Shown here: one piece after another, positions 33,604 through 43,387 of the stretch | How positions within the stretch are numbered: position 1 is the first letter of the stretch | How the letters are laid out: each line of letters opens with the position of its first letter | Assembly: GCF_024343615.1 (NCBI RefSeq) | Contig: NZ_RJUB01000124.1 | Span: forward strand, 92,667-156,666 | DNA: 64,000 nucleotides | Origin: Ferruginibacter sp. HRS2-29 | GTDB lineage: Bacteria > Bacteroidota > Bacteroidia > Chitinophagales > Chitinophagaceae | Direction: 5' to 3' | Program-made: the position numbers and the translations under genes | The notes under the pieces: generated by a model | Databases searched by the model: none | The model's input: only the letters and a program-made list of their open reading frames with translations | Told to the model about the DNA's origin: nothing

Positions 33604-33754
33604 TAAGGTTCAATGTTCAAGGTTCAAAGTTGTACTTTATAATTTCCAGTTTTATAAAGTTCTTCGAAGAATTTAAGATCCGGGACACGTCCTAAACCTC
33701 CTAAACCTTCTAAACCTCTCTAAACTCTAAATACTAATCTCTAAACTTGCTTTC

Positions 33755-35158
33755 ATGAAGATTTCCTTTCACGGCGCAGCCCGTACAGTTACCGGCTCCA
33801 AGCATCTGCTGACACTCAGCAATGGGAAAAAAATATTGCTCGATTGTGGCATGTTCCAGGGAATGGGGCCGGATACGCCGTTGTTGAATAAGGATTTCGG
33901 ATTTGATCCCAGGCAGATAGACTACATGATCCTTTCGCATGCGCACATCGACCATTGCGGACTGATACCGAAGCTCGTGAAAGATGGTTACGAAGGAAAG
34001 ATATTTGCCACACCCGCCACCAAAGACCTCGCAGCTGTGCTGATGGAAGACAGTGCAGGGATACAGGAGAACGATGTGAAATTTGAAAACAAGCGTCGTG
34101 CATTACAGGGGCTGCCTTATGTGGAACCGCTTTATACCACATTGGATGCCCTGGCGGCTGTTGATCAGTTTGTAACCGTTGACTATGACAAATGGTTTAC
34201 GATCGAACCTGGAATTGAATTTTGTTATACCGATGCCGGCCATATCATCGGGAGTGCAGCGGTGCATATACGGATAACAGAAAATGGTAAAACAAGGCAA
34301 GTGACCTTCAGCGGTGATGTTGGCCGCTACCGCGATATAATCCTGAAATCACCGGCCGTTTTTTCGCAGGCGGATTACATCATCCTTGAAAGTACATATG
34401 GCAATTCACTGCACGATGAATATGTACAGACACCTGATGCGATGCTGGATTGGATTAAAAAGACATGTATAGAGAAAAAAGGAAAACTGATCATTCCTGC
34501 ATTCAGTGTTGGCCGCACACAGGAAATCTTATATGCGCTCAACGAACTGGAAAACCAGGGACGGCTTCCGGCGCTTGAATATTTTGTCGATAGCCCCCTG
34601 AGTATGAAAGCAACGCAGATCGTAAAAAGTTATCCGAAATATTTTAATGCCCGGATACAAAAAGTACTGCAGACAGACCATGATCCATTCGGTTTTAAAG
34701 GGCTTAAGTTTACGAAGACGGTGGATGAAAGTAAGATGCTGAATTATTACAAAGGCCCTTGTGTGATCATATCCGCCAGCGGAATGGCAGATGCCGGAAG
34801 GATCAAGCATCATATCAGCAATAATATTGAAAACAGCCGCAACACTATTTTACTCACCGGTTACTGCGAACCTAATTCCTTAGGCGGAAGATTGAAAAAA
34901 CATCCAAAAGAGATAGGTATTTTCGGACAAACACATGAAGTCAACGCCGAGATCGGAGAAGTCCGCAGCATGAGCGCTCATGGCGATTATGTAGATCTTT
35001 TGCAATTTCTTGCCTGCCAGGATAAACGTGCGGTCGCCAAACTTTTCCTCGTTCATGGGGAATACGATGTGCAACAGGATTTCAAAAGAAGACTGGTGCA
35101 AAAGGGTTTCCTGGATGTAGAAATACCTGAGCGGCATCAGGAAATAGGACTGGGGTAA
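33755..35158 (+). CDS. Metallo-beta-lactamase/beta-CASP RNA exonuclease-like protein
   Basis: The 467-aa protein has the MBL motifs ILSHAHIDHCG (HxHxDH), DAGHIIGSAAVHI, FSGDVGRYRD, then a beta-CASP insertion (PAFSVGRTQEILYAL, FVDSPLS) and the closing MSAHGDYVDLL and FLVHGEYD segments of the Zn-dependent RNA-metabolising domain. Such proteins are the bacterial relatives of CPSF73/YSH1 and usually process RNA. In length and lack of extra domains it matches the stand-alone group. Confidence 0.92.
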   Translation: MKISFHGAARTVTGSKHLLTLSNGKKILLDCGMFQGMGPDTPLLNKDFGFDPRQIDYMILSHAHIDHCGLIPKLVKDGYEGKIFATPATKDLAAVLMEDSAGIQENDVKFENKRRALQGLPYVEPLYTTLDALAAVDQFVTVDYDKWFTIEPGIEFCYTDAGHIIGSAAVHIRITENGKTRQVTFSGDVGRYRDIILKSPAVFSQADYIILESTYGNSLHDEYVQTPDAMLDWIKKTCIEKKGKLIIPAFSVGRTQEILYALNELENQGRLPALEYFVDSPLSMKATQIVKSYPKYFNARIQKVLQTDHDPFGFKGLKFTKTVDESKMLNYYKGPCVIISASGMADAGRIKHHISNNIENSRNTILLTGYCEPNSLGGRLKKHPKEIGIFGQTHEVNAEIGEVRSMSAHGDYVDLLQFLACQDKRAVAKLFLVHGEYDVQQDFKRRLVQKGFLDVEIPERHQEIGLG

Positions 35159-35290
35159 TCTATGATCTATGATGTATGGTCTATAGTTCATTCTGATTAA
35201 ATGTTTTGACATACTTTAGAAATCTTCAATCAGAAAGTATCAGATCATAGATCTTACATCATAGATCATAGATCATACATCATACATCCT
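35157..35290. repeat. GATCATAGATCATACATCAT repeats
   Basis: Units like those at 16483-16703 occur in both orientations after the beta-CASP gene. They could fold into an extended imperfect hairpin. No gene is seen between 35159 and 35356. Confidence 0.65.
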
Positions 35291-35356
35291 CTTCACCCTT
35301 CAGGGCTATTGTGCCGGATATTTAATGCCACTACATTGCAGGCTTAAATATCTGTT

Positions 35357-37357
35357 ATGAACAAGTGTCTGCTGTTTGTATTTTTAATGCTTATCACCAA
35401 CAGCATTCATGCACAGGTGAAGATCGGGTCGCCCGGCACTCCAAACAGCAATGCTGTCCTCGACCTGGATGGCGGCACCAACAAAGGCCTGTTGCTTCCC
35501 CGCCTGTCTGGCCCGCAGATAACGGCACTCACTACAGCTCCCGATGGACTGCTTGTATACAACACCACCGATGGTTTTTTGTATATCCGAAAAGTTGGTA
35601 CCTGGATAAAGATCAGCGATGAATTTACCGGCAGTGGCCTCGTGCTGCCTTATTCCGGCGCAGCCGCCACCACAGCCGGCAATGCGGTGTTCAGGGTACA
35701 GAATACATCGGCGGGTATCGGGTTGCTGGGCGATGCATTGGGTGGGGGATATGGTGTGTCGGGTTTCAGCAATACCGGGACAGGTGGCTTTTTCGCGAGT
35801 ACATCCGGCCCGGCATTGATGACGGGTAGCGGCAACGTTGGTATCGGTACGCCTATCACAAGTCTTCCCCAATTTCCACTGGATGTGGTGGGGCGTATCC
35901 GCATACGAAATAAAGGCGGCGATACTCCCGGTTTCTGGTTCGAAAAACTTTCTACCCCGCTTGAGCAAAGTTCTTTCTTAGGTGTGTTCAACGATAGCAT
36001 TGTGGGGCTTTATGGAACAAAGAACAACCAATGGAAATTCTTTTTCAACCACGACAATAATAATTTCGGGATATACAACGCCAACCCACGGGCGCCATTA
36101 TCTTTTGCAGCTACCAACGGCAACAAGCTGGATCTGTATTATGAAAGCCCGACAGCCATGTATGGCATGGGGATCGGGTCTGCAGAATTACAATTGTACA
36201 ATGCCAATTCCGGCGCACACACTTCCTTCGGGTATGGCGCCAGTGCCGCACTTACAGAAACCTTCCGGATAAATAATAATGGAACGGCATGGCTCAATAA
36301 TCCGGTAACACTTGCGGCGAATACGGAAATCGCTACTTATTTTAAAACCAATAACAGGTATAGCGGTGCCATCAAGGTAATTGGTACCGGGGCAAATACT
36401 GCCAGGCTGGGCCTGTTTGCTTACACCGGCGTAAATGCTACTGCCCTGAAGGAGTACCTGAGTATAACGGACGGTGGCTACGTGGGGTTAAATTATACTA
36501 ATCCTGCAAACCCCTTATCATTTCCGGCAACACTGGAGAAAAAAATATCCTTGTATCCCGGTGCTACCGGTGATGTAGGGCTGGCTGTTTCAGGAAATGA
36601 ATTGCGCATCTACAGCGATAACAGTTCGGCCTCCACCACCATTGGCTACGACGATTATACGAATGGCTTCAAAGAGAATTTCAGGGTGGATGCGGCCGGT
36701 AATACCACGATTACCAATCCGGCTACACTTGCAACAAACGTGCAGGCTGCTACTTTTTATAAAGCTGGGAATTCTTTTATGGGAGCCATAAAATATACCG
36801 GTACCAGTGCTTTTGCAACGAGGCTCGGATTTTTTACGGGTTCCTCCATCAATGGCAATTCTTTGGCAGAGTCGATGGTGATCACCAATGCTGGCGATGT
36901 GGGGATCAATACCCCATCCCCTAATTCGAAATTGCAGGTAAACGGCAGCGTTAGTATGCCGATAAGAATAATTACCGGCAACGCCACGGCTACGGATAAT
37001 GATTACAGTATACGTTATGTACCATCAGGAAATGTATTCAGTCAGCTTACATTGCCGGCTGCGGCAGGCAGAACCGGGAGGATATATGTGATCTCTATCG
37101 ATTGCGGGTACAGTTCCGGCGTAAGTTTTCCGGCGTTATATGTGAGAGACAATAACGGGGTAAATGTAATTTCAAATAACGCGGCTTATTATGACGGCAA
37201 CACTGCTGCCAATGGGGCGATTGAATTTAATGCGCTATTGTATGTGCAATTTAATAATACCGAAACCAGTTACCCTGTAAAACGGAAAGTCAGCATCACT
37301 GTGCAAAGTGATGGCAACAGGTGGGTGATCATCGATGGGGATTTTAAAATATTTTAG
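35357..37357 (+). CDS. Secreted GIGT-repeat (tail fibre-like) surface protein
   Basis: The 666-aa protein has a signal peptide (ending NSIHAQ) and begins with VKIGSPGTPNSNAVLDLDGGTNKGLLLPRL, a motif frequent in Bacteroidota surface proteins. It then has repeated modules with GNVGIGTPITSLPQFPLDV, GYVGLNYTNPANPLSF, GDVGINTPSPNSKLQVNGS, each close to phage tail-fibre or trimeric adhesin repeats. Two internal segments starting LSFAATNGNKLDLYYE and LSFPATLEKKISLYPG are homologous to each other (about 245 and 390). No enzymatic motif is present. A secreted or surface-exposed fibre-like protein is likely. There is no intramolecular chaperone (S74) domain. Confidence 0.75.
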   Translation: MNKCLLFVFLMLITNSIHAQVKIGSPGTPNSNAVLDLDGGTNKGLLLPRLSGPQITALTTAPDGLLVYNTTDGFLYIRKVGTWIKISDEFTGSGLVLPYSGAAATTAGNAVFRVQNTSAGIGLLGDALGGGYGVSGFSNTGTGGFFASTSGPALMTGSGNVGIGTPITSLPQFPLDVVGRIRIRNKGGDTPGFWFEKLSTPLEQSSFLGVFNDSIVGLYGTKNNQWKFFFNHDNNNFGIYNANPRAPLSFAATNGNKLDLYYESPTAMYGMGIGSAELQLYNANSGAHTSFGYGASAALTETFRINNNGTAWLNNPVTLAANTEIATYFKTNNRYSGAIKVIGTGANTARLGLFAYTGVNATALKEYLSITDGGYVGLNYTNPANPLSFPATLEKKISLYPGATGDVGLAVSGNELRIYSDNSSASTTIGYDDYTNGFKENFRVDAAGNTTITNPATLATNVQAATFYKAGNSFMGAIKYTGTSAFATRLGFFTGSSINGNSLAESMVITNAGDVGINTPSPNSKLQVNGSVSMPIRIITGNATATDNDYSIRYVPSGNVFSQLTLPAAAGRTGRIYVISIDCGYSSGVSFPALYVRDNNGVNVISNNAAYYDGNTAANGAIEFNALLYVQFNNTETSYPVKRKVSITVQSDGNRWVIIDGDFKIF

Positions 37358-37487
37358 GAAGTTCAAAAGTTCAACAGTTCAACAGTTCAAAAGTTCAAAA
37401 AGTTAAAATGCATTCCATTAGGATATCAACTTTTTGAACCTCTTGAACCTTTTGAACCTCTTGAACCTCTTGAACGTTTTAAACTTT
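37358..37487. repeat. GTTCAAAAGTTCAA / TTGAACCTCTTGAACC repeat tract
   Basis: Between the surface protein and the oxidoreductase, both read to this point from opposite sides. Left units AAGTTCAACAGTTCAAAAG and right units TTGAACCTTTTGAACCTC are complementary and can form a long hairpin acting as a shared terminator. Confidence 0.7.
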
Positions 37488-38732
37488 CTAAAACCTGTTT
37501 AGCCGGAAAGCAGAGATATCTATTTCCGTTTTTTTATTTCCGATCATCTGGCTCACGAGCAGGCCGGTGCCTGTGCCCTGCGAAATGCCCAGCATGGCGT
37601 GGCCTCCGGCAAATATTGCATTATCATATTTATCGGTGCGGGAAATATAAGGCAGCCCATCGGGTGTTACAGGCCGCAGTCCGTTCCATATTTCATCATG
37701 CGGAATGCTGCCGATCTCCAGTCCGGGATAAAAACTTTTTACCGAATTGTAAATGCCCAGCATCCGTTTGCCGAGAATATCGCTGTTGTAACCGCTGAAT
37801 TCCATCGTGCCGCCAATGCGCAACATTTTCTGCCACGGTGTGATGGCGCAACGGCCATCTACGAGTATGGCAGGGTAACGTATATTTTTTTCAATGCCCC
37901 GGTAAGTATGACTGTACCCTTTGCCCGGCTGAAGCAATAAATGTATACCGAGTAATTTACTCATCATCGGCAGCCAGCTGCCTGTAGCAATCACCAGGTG
38001 ATCGCATTCAAATTTTCCTTCGGAAGTGATGACGGCGGATACAGCATTGCCTGTACTTTCAAAACCGGTGACTGTAGCGCCTGTTTCAATGACAACATTT
38101 TTATCCAGCAAATAACTTTCCAGCGCTTCCATCATTTTGCCCGGGTGAAAATGGCAGTCGTCTTTGAACAACACCGCCCCCGCTACATCCAGTTCCACAT
38201 CGGGCTCAAGTTGCTGCACACCGGCCCTGTCGAGTCTTTCTACTTTCAATCCGAATTTTTCTGCTTCATCTGCTACATGAAATTCATGATCCAGTGTTTT
38301 TTTGCTTTTGCAAAGATTGAAACAACCTTTTTCTTCCATCATGAAAGTATCGCCGATCTCGTTTCTTACATCGTTCATCAGTTGCCTGCTGAGCTGAAGG
38401 ATATTGTTCAGGTGTGGCGCATGTTTCACCACTGTTTCCGTATTGCTGTTTTTGTAAAATTTCCATGCCCACTTCAGCAGGTCCATATTCAGCCTGGGTT
38501 TTATGTAAAACGGGCTGCTGCTGCTCAACATATATTTCAATCCTTCTCCGATGATTCCCGGCGATGCCAGCGGTACAAAATGGCTCGGAGACATATAACC
38601 CATGTTTCCAAATGAGCACCCGTCGCGGATGAAGCCATTGTCGATCACACGTACTTCATAGCCCGCTTTTTGAAGATAATATGCACTGAATAAACCGGTT
38701 ACGCCGCCGCCTACGATTGTTACATTTGCCAT
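37488..38732 (-). CDS. FAD-dependent D-amino acid dehydrogenase-like oxidoreductase
   Basis: The 414-aa protein is a DAO-family flavoenzyme with the dinucleotide-binding N-terminus VTIVGGGVTGLFSAYYLQKAGYEV and the closing FAD contacts NGLRPVTPDGLPYI and GHAMLGISQGTGTG. It is closest in pattern to DadA-type D-amino acid dehydrogenases, including D-hydroxyproline dehydrogenases. A hydroxyproline role would fit the semialdehyde dehydrogenase at 43464, but the epimerase and lyase of that pathway are absent here, so I leave the substrate open. Confidence 0.88.
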   Translation of the reverse strand: MANVTIVGGGVTGLFSAYYLQKAGYEVRVIDNGFIRDGCSFGNMGYMSPSHFVPLASPGIIGEGLKYMLSSSSPFYIKPRLNMDLLKWAWKFYKNSNTETVVKHAPHLNNILQLSRQLMNDVRNEIGDTFMMEEKGCFNLCKSKKTLDHEFHVADEAEKFGLKVERLDRAGVQQLEPDVELDVAGAVLFKDDCHFHPGKMMEALESYLLDKNVVIETGATVTGFESTGNAVSAVITSEGKFECDHLVIATGSWLPMMSKLLGIHLLLQPGKGYSHTYRGIEKNIRYPAILVDGRCAITPWQKMLRIGGTMEFSGYNSDILGKRMLGIYNSVKSFYPGLEIGSIPHDEIWNGLRPVTPDGLPYISRTDKYDNAIFAGGHAMLGISQGTGTGLLVSQMIGNKKTEIDISAFRLNRF

Positions 38733-38760
38733 AATTAACCGCTGAGAAATGAGTTAATAA

Positions 38761-38804
38761 AGTTTTCGCAGAGTAAGATAAGCATAGTTTTCTCTGCGAA
38801 AACT
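38761..38804. repeat. Inverted repeat AGTTTTCGCAGAG
   Basis: AGTTTTCGCAGAG (38761-38773) and CTCTGCGAAAACT (38792-38804) are perfect inverted copies in the spacer between divergent genes, within a longer AACCGC(G)GAGAA-type repeat region related to 31001-31092. Confidence 0.75.
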
Positions 38805-38854
38805 CCGCTCCCTTCTTTCCCGGCGTTTTTTTTTCAAAGTTGATAACTTTAAAT

Positions 38855-38862
38855 TAAATTTG
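38855..38862 (+). promoter_or_regulatory. -7 box before the fatty acid hydroxylase gene
   Basis: TAAATTTG matches TAnnTTTG and lies 15 bases before the ATG at 38878. No well-spaced -33 element is evident. Confidence 0.45.
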
Positions 38863-38877
38863 AAGTAATAAATTTTT

Positions 38878-40155
38878 ATGGAAAACTACGGGAAAATTCT
38901 TTTGATTGCCATGCCCGCTTTCCTGCTCCTCGTGCTGTTTGAAAAATGGTACGGCTGGCGCAAGGGAAAGGATACCGTGCGGCATATGGATATGATCAGC
39001 AGCCTCAACTCCGGGGTTACCAATGTTACCAAAGATGTACTGGGATTAGTGCTGGCGATACTTACGTATGAACAGTTGGTAAATCACATCGCGTTGACGC
39101 ACATAAAAGCTACATGGCTGACGTATGTGGTAGCATTCATCGCCCTGGATTTTGCCGGGTATGTGGTACATGCGATCGATCATAAAGTCAATTTTTTCTG
39201 GAACAGCCATCTCGTACATCATAGCAGCGAAGAATTCAATCTTGCATGTGCATTGCGACAAAGCATTTCGGTTTTTGTAAGATTATTCGCGATACTACTG
39301 TTGCCAGCAGCCTTACTGGGTGTGCCTGTGGAAGTGATTGCGCTGGTGGGGCCTTTGCATCTTTTTGCACAATTCTGGTATCACACACAGCATATCGGAA
39401 AGATGGGTTTTCTCGAAAAGATCATCGTTACTCCCTCGCATCACCGCGTGCACCATGCTATCAATAAAGAATACATCGATAAAAATTACGGGCAGATACT
39501 CATCATCTGGGATAAATTGTTTGGCACTTTCCAGGAAGAATTGAAAGAGGCGCCACCGGTATACGGCATAACAAGGCCGGTGCAGACCTGGAACCCGATC
39601 AAGATCAATTTTCAGCATATGTCTTTGTTGATCAAAGATGCCTGGCGTACAAAAAGCTGGAAAGATAAAGCGGCAGTTTTTTATAAACCTACCGGCTGGC
39701 GACCCGCAGATGTTGAGGAAAAATATCCTGTGTTCAAGATTGAAAATGTGTATTCGTTTGAAAAATATGATACAGTTTATTCCAGGCCGTTTCTTGCCTG
39801 GACGTGGCTGCAGATGATTGTTTTGCTGCTCATGGTGAGTTACCTTTTTGGCAACATAAGGCCCATCGGAATTCCGGAGGTATTTGTTTACGGAGCTTTT
39901 ATTTTCCTGTTTGTATACGCGCTTACAGAATCGATGGATCAAAACCCGAACGCGTACATCTGGGAGATCGCAAAAGCGCTTTTCGGAACAGGAATTATTT
40001 TTTACTTCGGTGATTGGTTTGGTGCGGATAAAATTTCCCCGGTGATAAAGTATGTCATTGCAGGCTATCTTTTTATTTCATCGGCAATAGTGACCCAAAT
40101 GAGCCTGGCAGTAAAACCGGTGGGCGATAGCAAAAGGGATATGGCTTTGAGCTGA
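38878..40155 (+). CDS. Sterol desaturase/fatty acid hydroxylase family membrane protein
   Basis: The 425-aa integral membrane protein has the di-iron histidine clusters of the family: HAIDHKVNFFWNSHLVHHSS and TPSHHRVHHAINKEYIDKNYG. Hydrophobic segments surround them, and four more membrane helices follow in the C-terminal third (about 305-415), which is longer than minimal hydroxylases. Such enzymes hydroxylate or desaturate membrane lipids or isoprenoids with oxygen. The substrate here is unknown. Its stop codon abuts the stop of the convergent gene with no gap. Confidence 0.9.
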   Translation: MENYGKILLIAMPAFLLLVLFEKWYGWRKGKDTVRHMDMISSLNSGVTNVTKDVLGLVLAILTYEQLVNHIALTHIKATWLTYVVAFIALDFAGYVVHAIDHKVNFFWNSHLVHHSSEEFNLACALRQSISVFVRLFAILLLPAALLGVPVEVIALVGPLHLFAQFWYHTQHIGKMGFLEKIIVTPSHHRVHHAINKEYIDKNYGQILIIWDKLFGTFQEELKEAPPVYGITRPVQTWNPIKINFQHMSLLIKDAWRTKSWKDKAAVFYKPTGWRPADVEEKYPVFKIENVYSFEKYDTVYSRPFLAWTWLQMIVLLLMVSYLFGNIRPIGIPEVFVYGAFIFLFVYALTESMDQNPNAYIWEIAKALFGTGIIFYFGDWFGADKISPVIKYVIAGYLFISSAIVTQMSLAVKPVGDSKRDMALS

Positions 40156-40647
40156 TCATTTGTCTTCGAGAAAAACAATTGCCATATCATCGCCCAGCCT
40201 TAGTGTAAAAGTTTCACGGGTTGTTTCATCCTCTTTGCCCAGCACTAAAAATTCTCCTGCGATACAATGTAAGATCAATCTGGATGTAGTATAATGTACC
40301 GCCACAGTATGCATCGTTTTGTCAGTAATATCGGATTCGATCAATTCAAAATTGTACACTTCAAAGGCCAAAGGCTTGCCCAGGTTGTTTCTCAGCTGAG
40401 GAATGATATTCTTCAGCGAATCGATGAAACCAGCTACTGCAAAGCCGCTTTTATAGTGTAGGGAATTAGCCCTGCCATCGCTCGCTTTCAGTTCTGTAAA
40501 TGTTTTCCACTTCCTTTCGGGATTATATACCTGCGATTTGATCAGGAATTCTTCATAAGAGTAATGCAGGATATTCTTTTCAAATGTATCCTGCGTAGTG
40601 TTGTCGATGACCTGCCGGTAAGTGAGTTTGATGATGGTTTGTGGCAT
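40156..40647 (-). CDS. Hypothetical protein, 163 aa
   Basis: I recognise no family. It is a soluble, mixed alpha/beta protein without signal peptide, starting MPQTIIKLTYRQVIDNTT and ending GDDMAIVFLEDK. Conventional codon use and spacing suggest a real chromosomal gene. It shares its end base to base with the hydroxylase gene on the other strand. Confidence 0.6.
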   Translation of the reverse strand: MPQTIIKLTYRQVIDNTTQDTFEKNILHYSYEEFLIKSQVYNPERKWKTFTELKASDGRANSLHYKSGFAVAGFIDSLKNIIPQLRNNLGKPLAFEVYNFELIESDITDKTMHTVAVHYTTSRLILHCIAGEFLVLGKEDETTRETFTLRLGDDMAIVFLEDK

Positions 40648-40722
40648 GGCTGATGTTTTTTTAATGAGGAAGCCGGTGCGTGCCAGCTTCCTTTACTGGT
40701 AACAGGGGGTTTTCATACAATA

Positions 40723-41460
40723 TTATAAAGCTATCCCGATCGTATGTGTACCTGCATATCCTGCGGCCACACTGCCTGTGAGGGCTACTGTCTCATTGGC
40801 GAGGTCGGAAACGGAGTTGCCAAAAATTCCATCGGCAGCATTGCTCATCGTATTTACTCCATGCGCAGCATACAAGGTACTTTGGTGAACGGTGTTTGAT
40901 ATTGTTTCGGAAAAAGTGATCTGCGTTGTTTTTTTCAACACATTATTTACATACACTTCGATGTGAATGTGTGTTGCACGGCCGCTATACCAACCCGGAT
41001 AAATGGTGTTGAACAAGGCATTGCCTGAGGTATCGGTCAATTGATAACCACGGAGAAAAGTCTGCCCGGTAAAACTCTGGGTGCCGAGATACCCGGGTTG
41101 ATTGGCATAACCTGAATAATACCCGTCTTTATTACACTGCCAGATATCCACCCTTGCATTGCTCACGATGGCGCAGCTGGCATTTACATTTACCACATTG
41201 AAAGTGAGTGCCAGCGGAACACCCGTTTGGCCAGCGGTGATATCCGCTCTTTGTAAAGGATTGGTGAGCTCGCCGCCCGGATAAGGATATGGTCCTTCTG
41301 TTTCTGTCGGGGAAACCACACATCCACCGGTTCCTGTACCGGTGCCAGTAACGGTTCCCGAGCTATCGACGTCTGTGATGTCCGATTTTTTACAGGCATC
41401 TACCAGCGTGGCCAGGCTTAAAATACCCAATGAATTTCGTAAGAATTTTTTGCGTTCCAT
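40723..41460 (-). CDS. Secreted intradiol dioxygenase-like protein
   Basis: The 245-aa protein carries the intradiol ring-cleavage dioxygenase fold: ETEGPYPYPGGE, NARVDIWQCNKDGYYSGY (first Tyr ligand), and IYPGWYSGRATHIHIEV with the second Tyr and the HxH ligands of the ferric iron. The N-terminus has a twin-charged start, hydrophobic stretch and a cysteine (SLATLVDACKK), so it is likely a lipoprotein or exported protein, followed by a Thr/Gly linker. Exported intradiol dioxygenases of this type are common in Bacteroidota and have no settled substrate. Confidence 0.88.
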   Translation of the reverse strand: MERKKFLRNSLGILSLATLVDACKKSDITDVDSSGTVTGTGTGTGGCVVSPTETEGPYPYPGGELTNPLQRADITAGQTGVPLALTFNVVNVNASCAIVSNARVDIWQCNKDGYYSGYANQPGYLGTQSFTGQTFLRGYQLTDTSGNALFNTIYPGWYSGRATHIHIEVYVNNVLKKTTQITFSETISNTVHQSTLYAAHGVNTMSNAADGIFGNSVSDLANETVALTGSVAAGYAGTHTIGIAL

Positions 41461-41564
41461 GGTATCAGTTTTAGAAGTGATTCAATTGCTATCTAAATAT
41501 GAACCTTATTGGAAACGAAAAAAAATCGTTGAGGCCGGCGAATAAATTTCTGCGGTGAAATGTA

Positions 41565-42254
41565 TTATTTGTTAATACGTTTTAAGAAATTTTCTTCATA
41601 ACTGTTGCTCACGGGAAGATCTTCATTCGCGATGGTGATCATTTTTGCACGAATGCTGGAGATCTTATTGATGGCTGCCACATAACTGCGATGAATGCGG
41701 ATAAAATTATCTTCCGGCAATTTATCTACGATACTTTTCAGCGTCATCCTTGCTACTACAGGTTTTTGGTTTACAAGGTGGATCTTGAGGTAATCATCCA
41801 ATCCTTCTATGAAAAGTATATCATTGGTATCGATCTTGATCAGGCTGTAGTCGGCACGTATGTAAATGAACGATTGCGCGGGCGCTGTTGTTGTTTTCAA
41901 TTGCTGATGCTGTGCAGCTTTGTTAACAGCCTGAAGAAATCTTTCAAATGTGAAAGGCTTCAACAGGTAATCGATCGCGTCAAGGTTGAACCCTTCCACT
42001 GCATAATCGCTGTACGCCGTTGTGAATATCACCATCGTTTCCTGTTCGGTATTTTTGTATAATTCTATCCCACTAAGCGACGGCATATTGATGTCGAGGA
42101 ATAAAAGGTCGACCGGGTATTTATTGATATACTTCACCGCATCCGTCGGTTTGTTGAATGTTTTTTCGAGCTGTATGAAATCTATCTTGTTGCAGAAAAT
42201 ATCTATGATCTGCAAAGCCGGTAATTCATCGTCGATGGCAATCGCTTTTATCAT
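41565..42254 (-). CDS. LytTR-family response regulator
   Basis: The 229-aa protein has a receiver domain (residues 1-115) with acidic pocket D8/D9, phosphoacceptor D54 in LLFLDINMPSLSG and the conserved Lys in DYLLKPF, followed by a LytTR DNA-binding domain (about 125-229, with RMTLKSIVDKLPEDNFIRIHRSYVAAI). Its start codon overlaps the stop of the kinase gene by one base, so the two are translationally coupled. Confidence 0.95.
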   Translation of the reverse strand: MIKAIAIDDELPALQIIDIFCNKIDFIQLEKTFNKPTDAVKYINKYPVDLLFLDINMPSLSGIELYKNTEQETMVIFTTAYSDYAVEGFNLDAIDYLLKPFTFERFLQAVNKAAQHQQLKTTTAPAQSFIYIRADYSLIKIDTNDILFIEGLDDYLKIHLVNQKPVVARMTLKSIVDKLPEDNFIRIHRSYVAAINKISSIRAKMITIANEDLPVSNSYEENFLKRINK

Positions 42255-43294
42255 TAAAAATCGATACTTAAGTTTACTGAAAATTGATGTTCATCTTCGG
42301 TTATTTTTAATTCATGTGCCGAAGGATAGAGCAGGCCGAGCCTGTTGCGGGTATTACTGATGCCAATGCCATTGCGGGCTTCGGTGCTCACCTGTACAGT
42401 CACTTTGTTATTGATAACCAGCATTTCAAGCCTTGATTCGTAGAGGTTGATCACGATCTTTATGTTGGTGTCTTCTGCCGCGTTGAGTCCGTATTTGAAA
42501 GCATTTTCGATGAAGGAAATAAGTATAAGCGGCGCAATCCTTTTTCCCTCTTCCTTTCCCCAGATACTGTAATTCAATTTTACTTCATCGCCAAAGCGAA
42601 GCTTTTGCAGGTCGATATAATTGCGGATATAATCCAGTTCCTTTTTTAGTGGTACGGTATCATTGGCCGCTTCCGTAAGCACATACCGCATCATGGCGGA
42701 TAATTTTTGTACCGCTTCGGGAGTGCTGTCTGATTTTTGTATCGACAGCGAATAAATTGAATTGAGTGTATTGAATAAGAAGTGCGGATTGATCTGTGCT
42801 TTCAAATAAGACAGTTCCGTATCCAGTTTTTCTTTTTCCGTACGTTTCCACCTGTTATTCACGCGGATAAGCAGAGAGAAAAATGCTACCGCAACAAACA
42901 GAAAAAGGTTGTGATCGATCCTCGAGAAGAAAAAGTTTCTTTCGCCACCAGGCCCCGGGGGCGGCATCATGCCTTGTGGTGGCGGTCCCATGGGGCCGGG
43001 CATCCCGATCGGCCGGACCAGCTGCGGCAAAAAAGCGACCAGCAGCATGCAGCCGATTACTATTACAAAATAGAGGATGTATTGTTTGCCGAAGTAAAGC
43101 GCAGGTATGAGTAAAAAATAATTGAGGTAGAAAAATCCGAGGAGCAGGATATACCTTAGCATATCCTGCATCGCGAGGCCGCTGAAGGTGAAAATTCCAT
43201 TACCATCACGTTGCTCTGTATTGAGGATGGGTATGAGTAAAAAAACAATGCTGCCAATAAGATGCAACAGCCATTGATTTTTTTTTGTAAGCAT
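42254..43294 (-). CDS. LytS-type sensor histidine kinase
   Basis: The 346-aa protein has four hydrophobic segments (about 10-22, 45-65, 70-90, 128-145), a loop rich in Pro, Gly and Met (97-117), then the His_kinase domain with H171 in QINPHFLFNTLNSI and an ATPase part (PLILISFIENAFKYGL, GIGISNTRNRLGLLYP). It belongs to the LytS/YehU group that pairs with LytTR regulators. The signal is unknown. The Met/Pro-rich periplasmic-side loop is unusual and might bind metal, which is only a guess. Confidence 0.94.
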   Translation of the reverse strand: MLTKKNQWLLHLIGSIVFLLIPILNTEQRDGNGIFTFSGLAMQDMLRYILLLGFFYLNYFLLIPALYFGKQYILYFVIVIGCMLLVAFLPQLVRPIGMPGPMGPPPQGMMPPPGPGGERNFFFSRIDHNLFLFVAVAFFSLLIRVNNRWKRTEKEKLDTELSYLKAQINPHFLFNTLNSIYSLSIQKSDSTPEAVQKLSAMMRYVLTEAANDTVPLKKELDYIRNYIDLQKLRFGDEVKLNYSIWGKEEGKRIAPLILISFIENAFKYGLNAAEDTNIKIVINLYESRLEMLVINNKVTVQVSTEARNGIGISNTRNRLGLLYPSAHELKITEDEHQFSVNLSIDF

Positions 43295-43387
43295 TCCTTG
43301 ACTTTAAGTGAACAAATTTAACAAGATATGCCGCATCATAACCCGCTTTGCGGTAAGGGACTGGTTTCTGCCGGCGAAATTAAAAGG

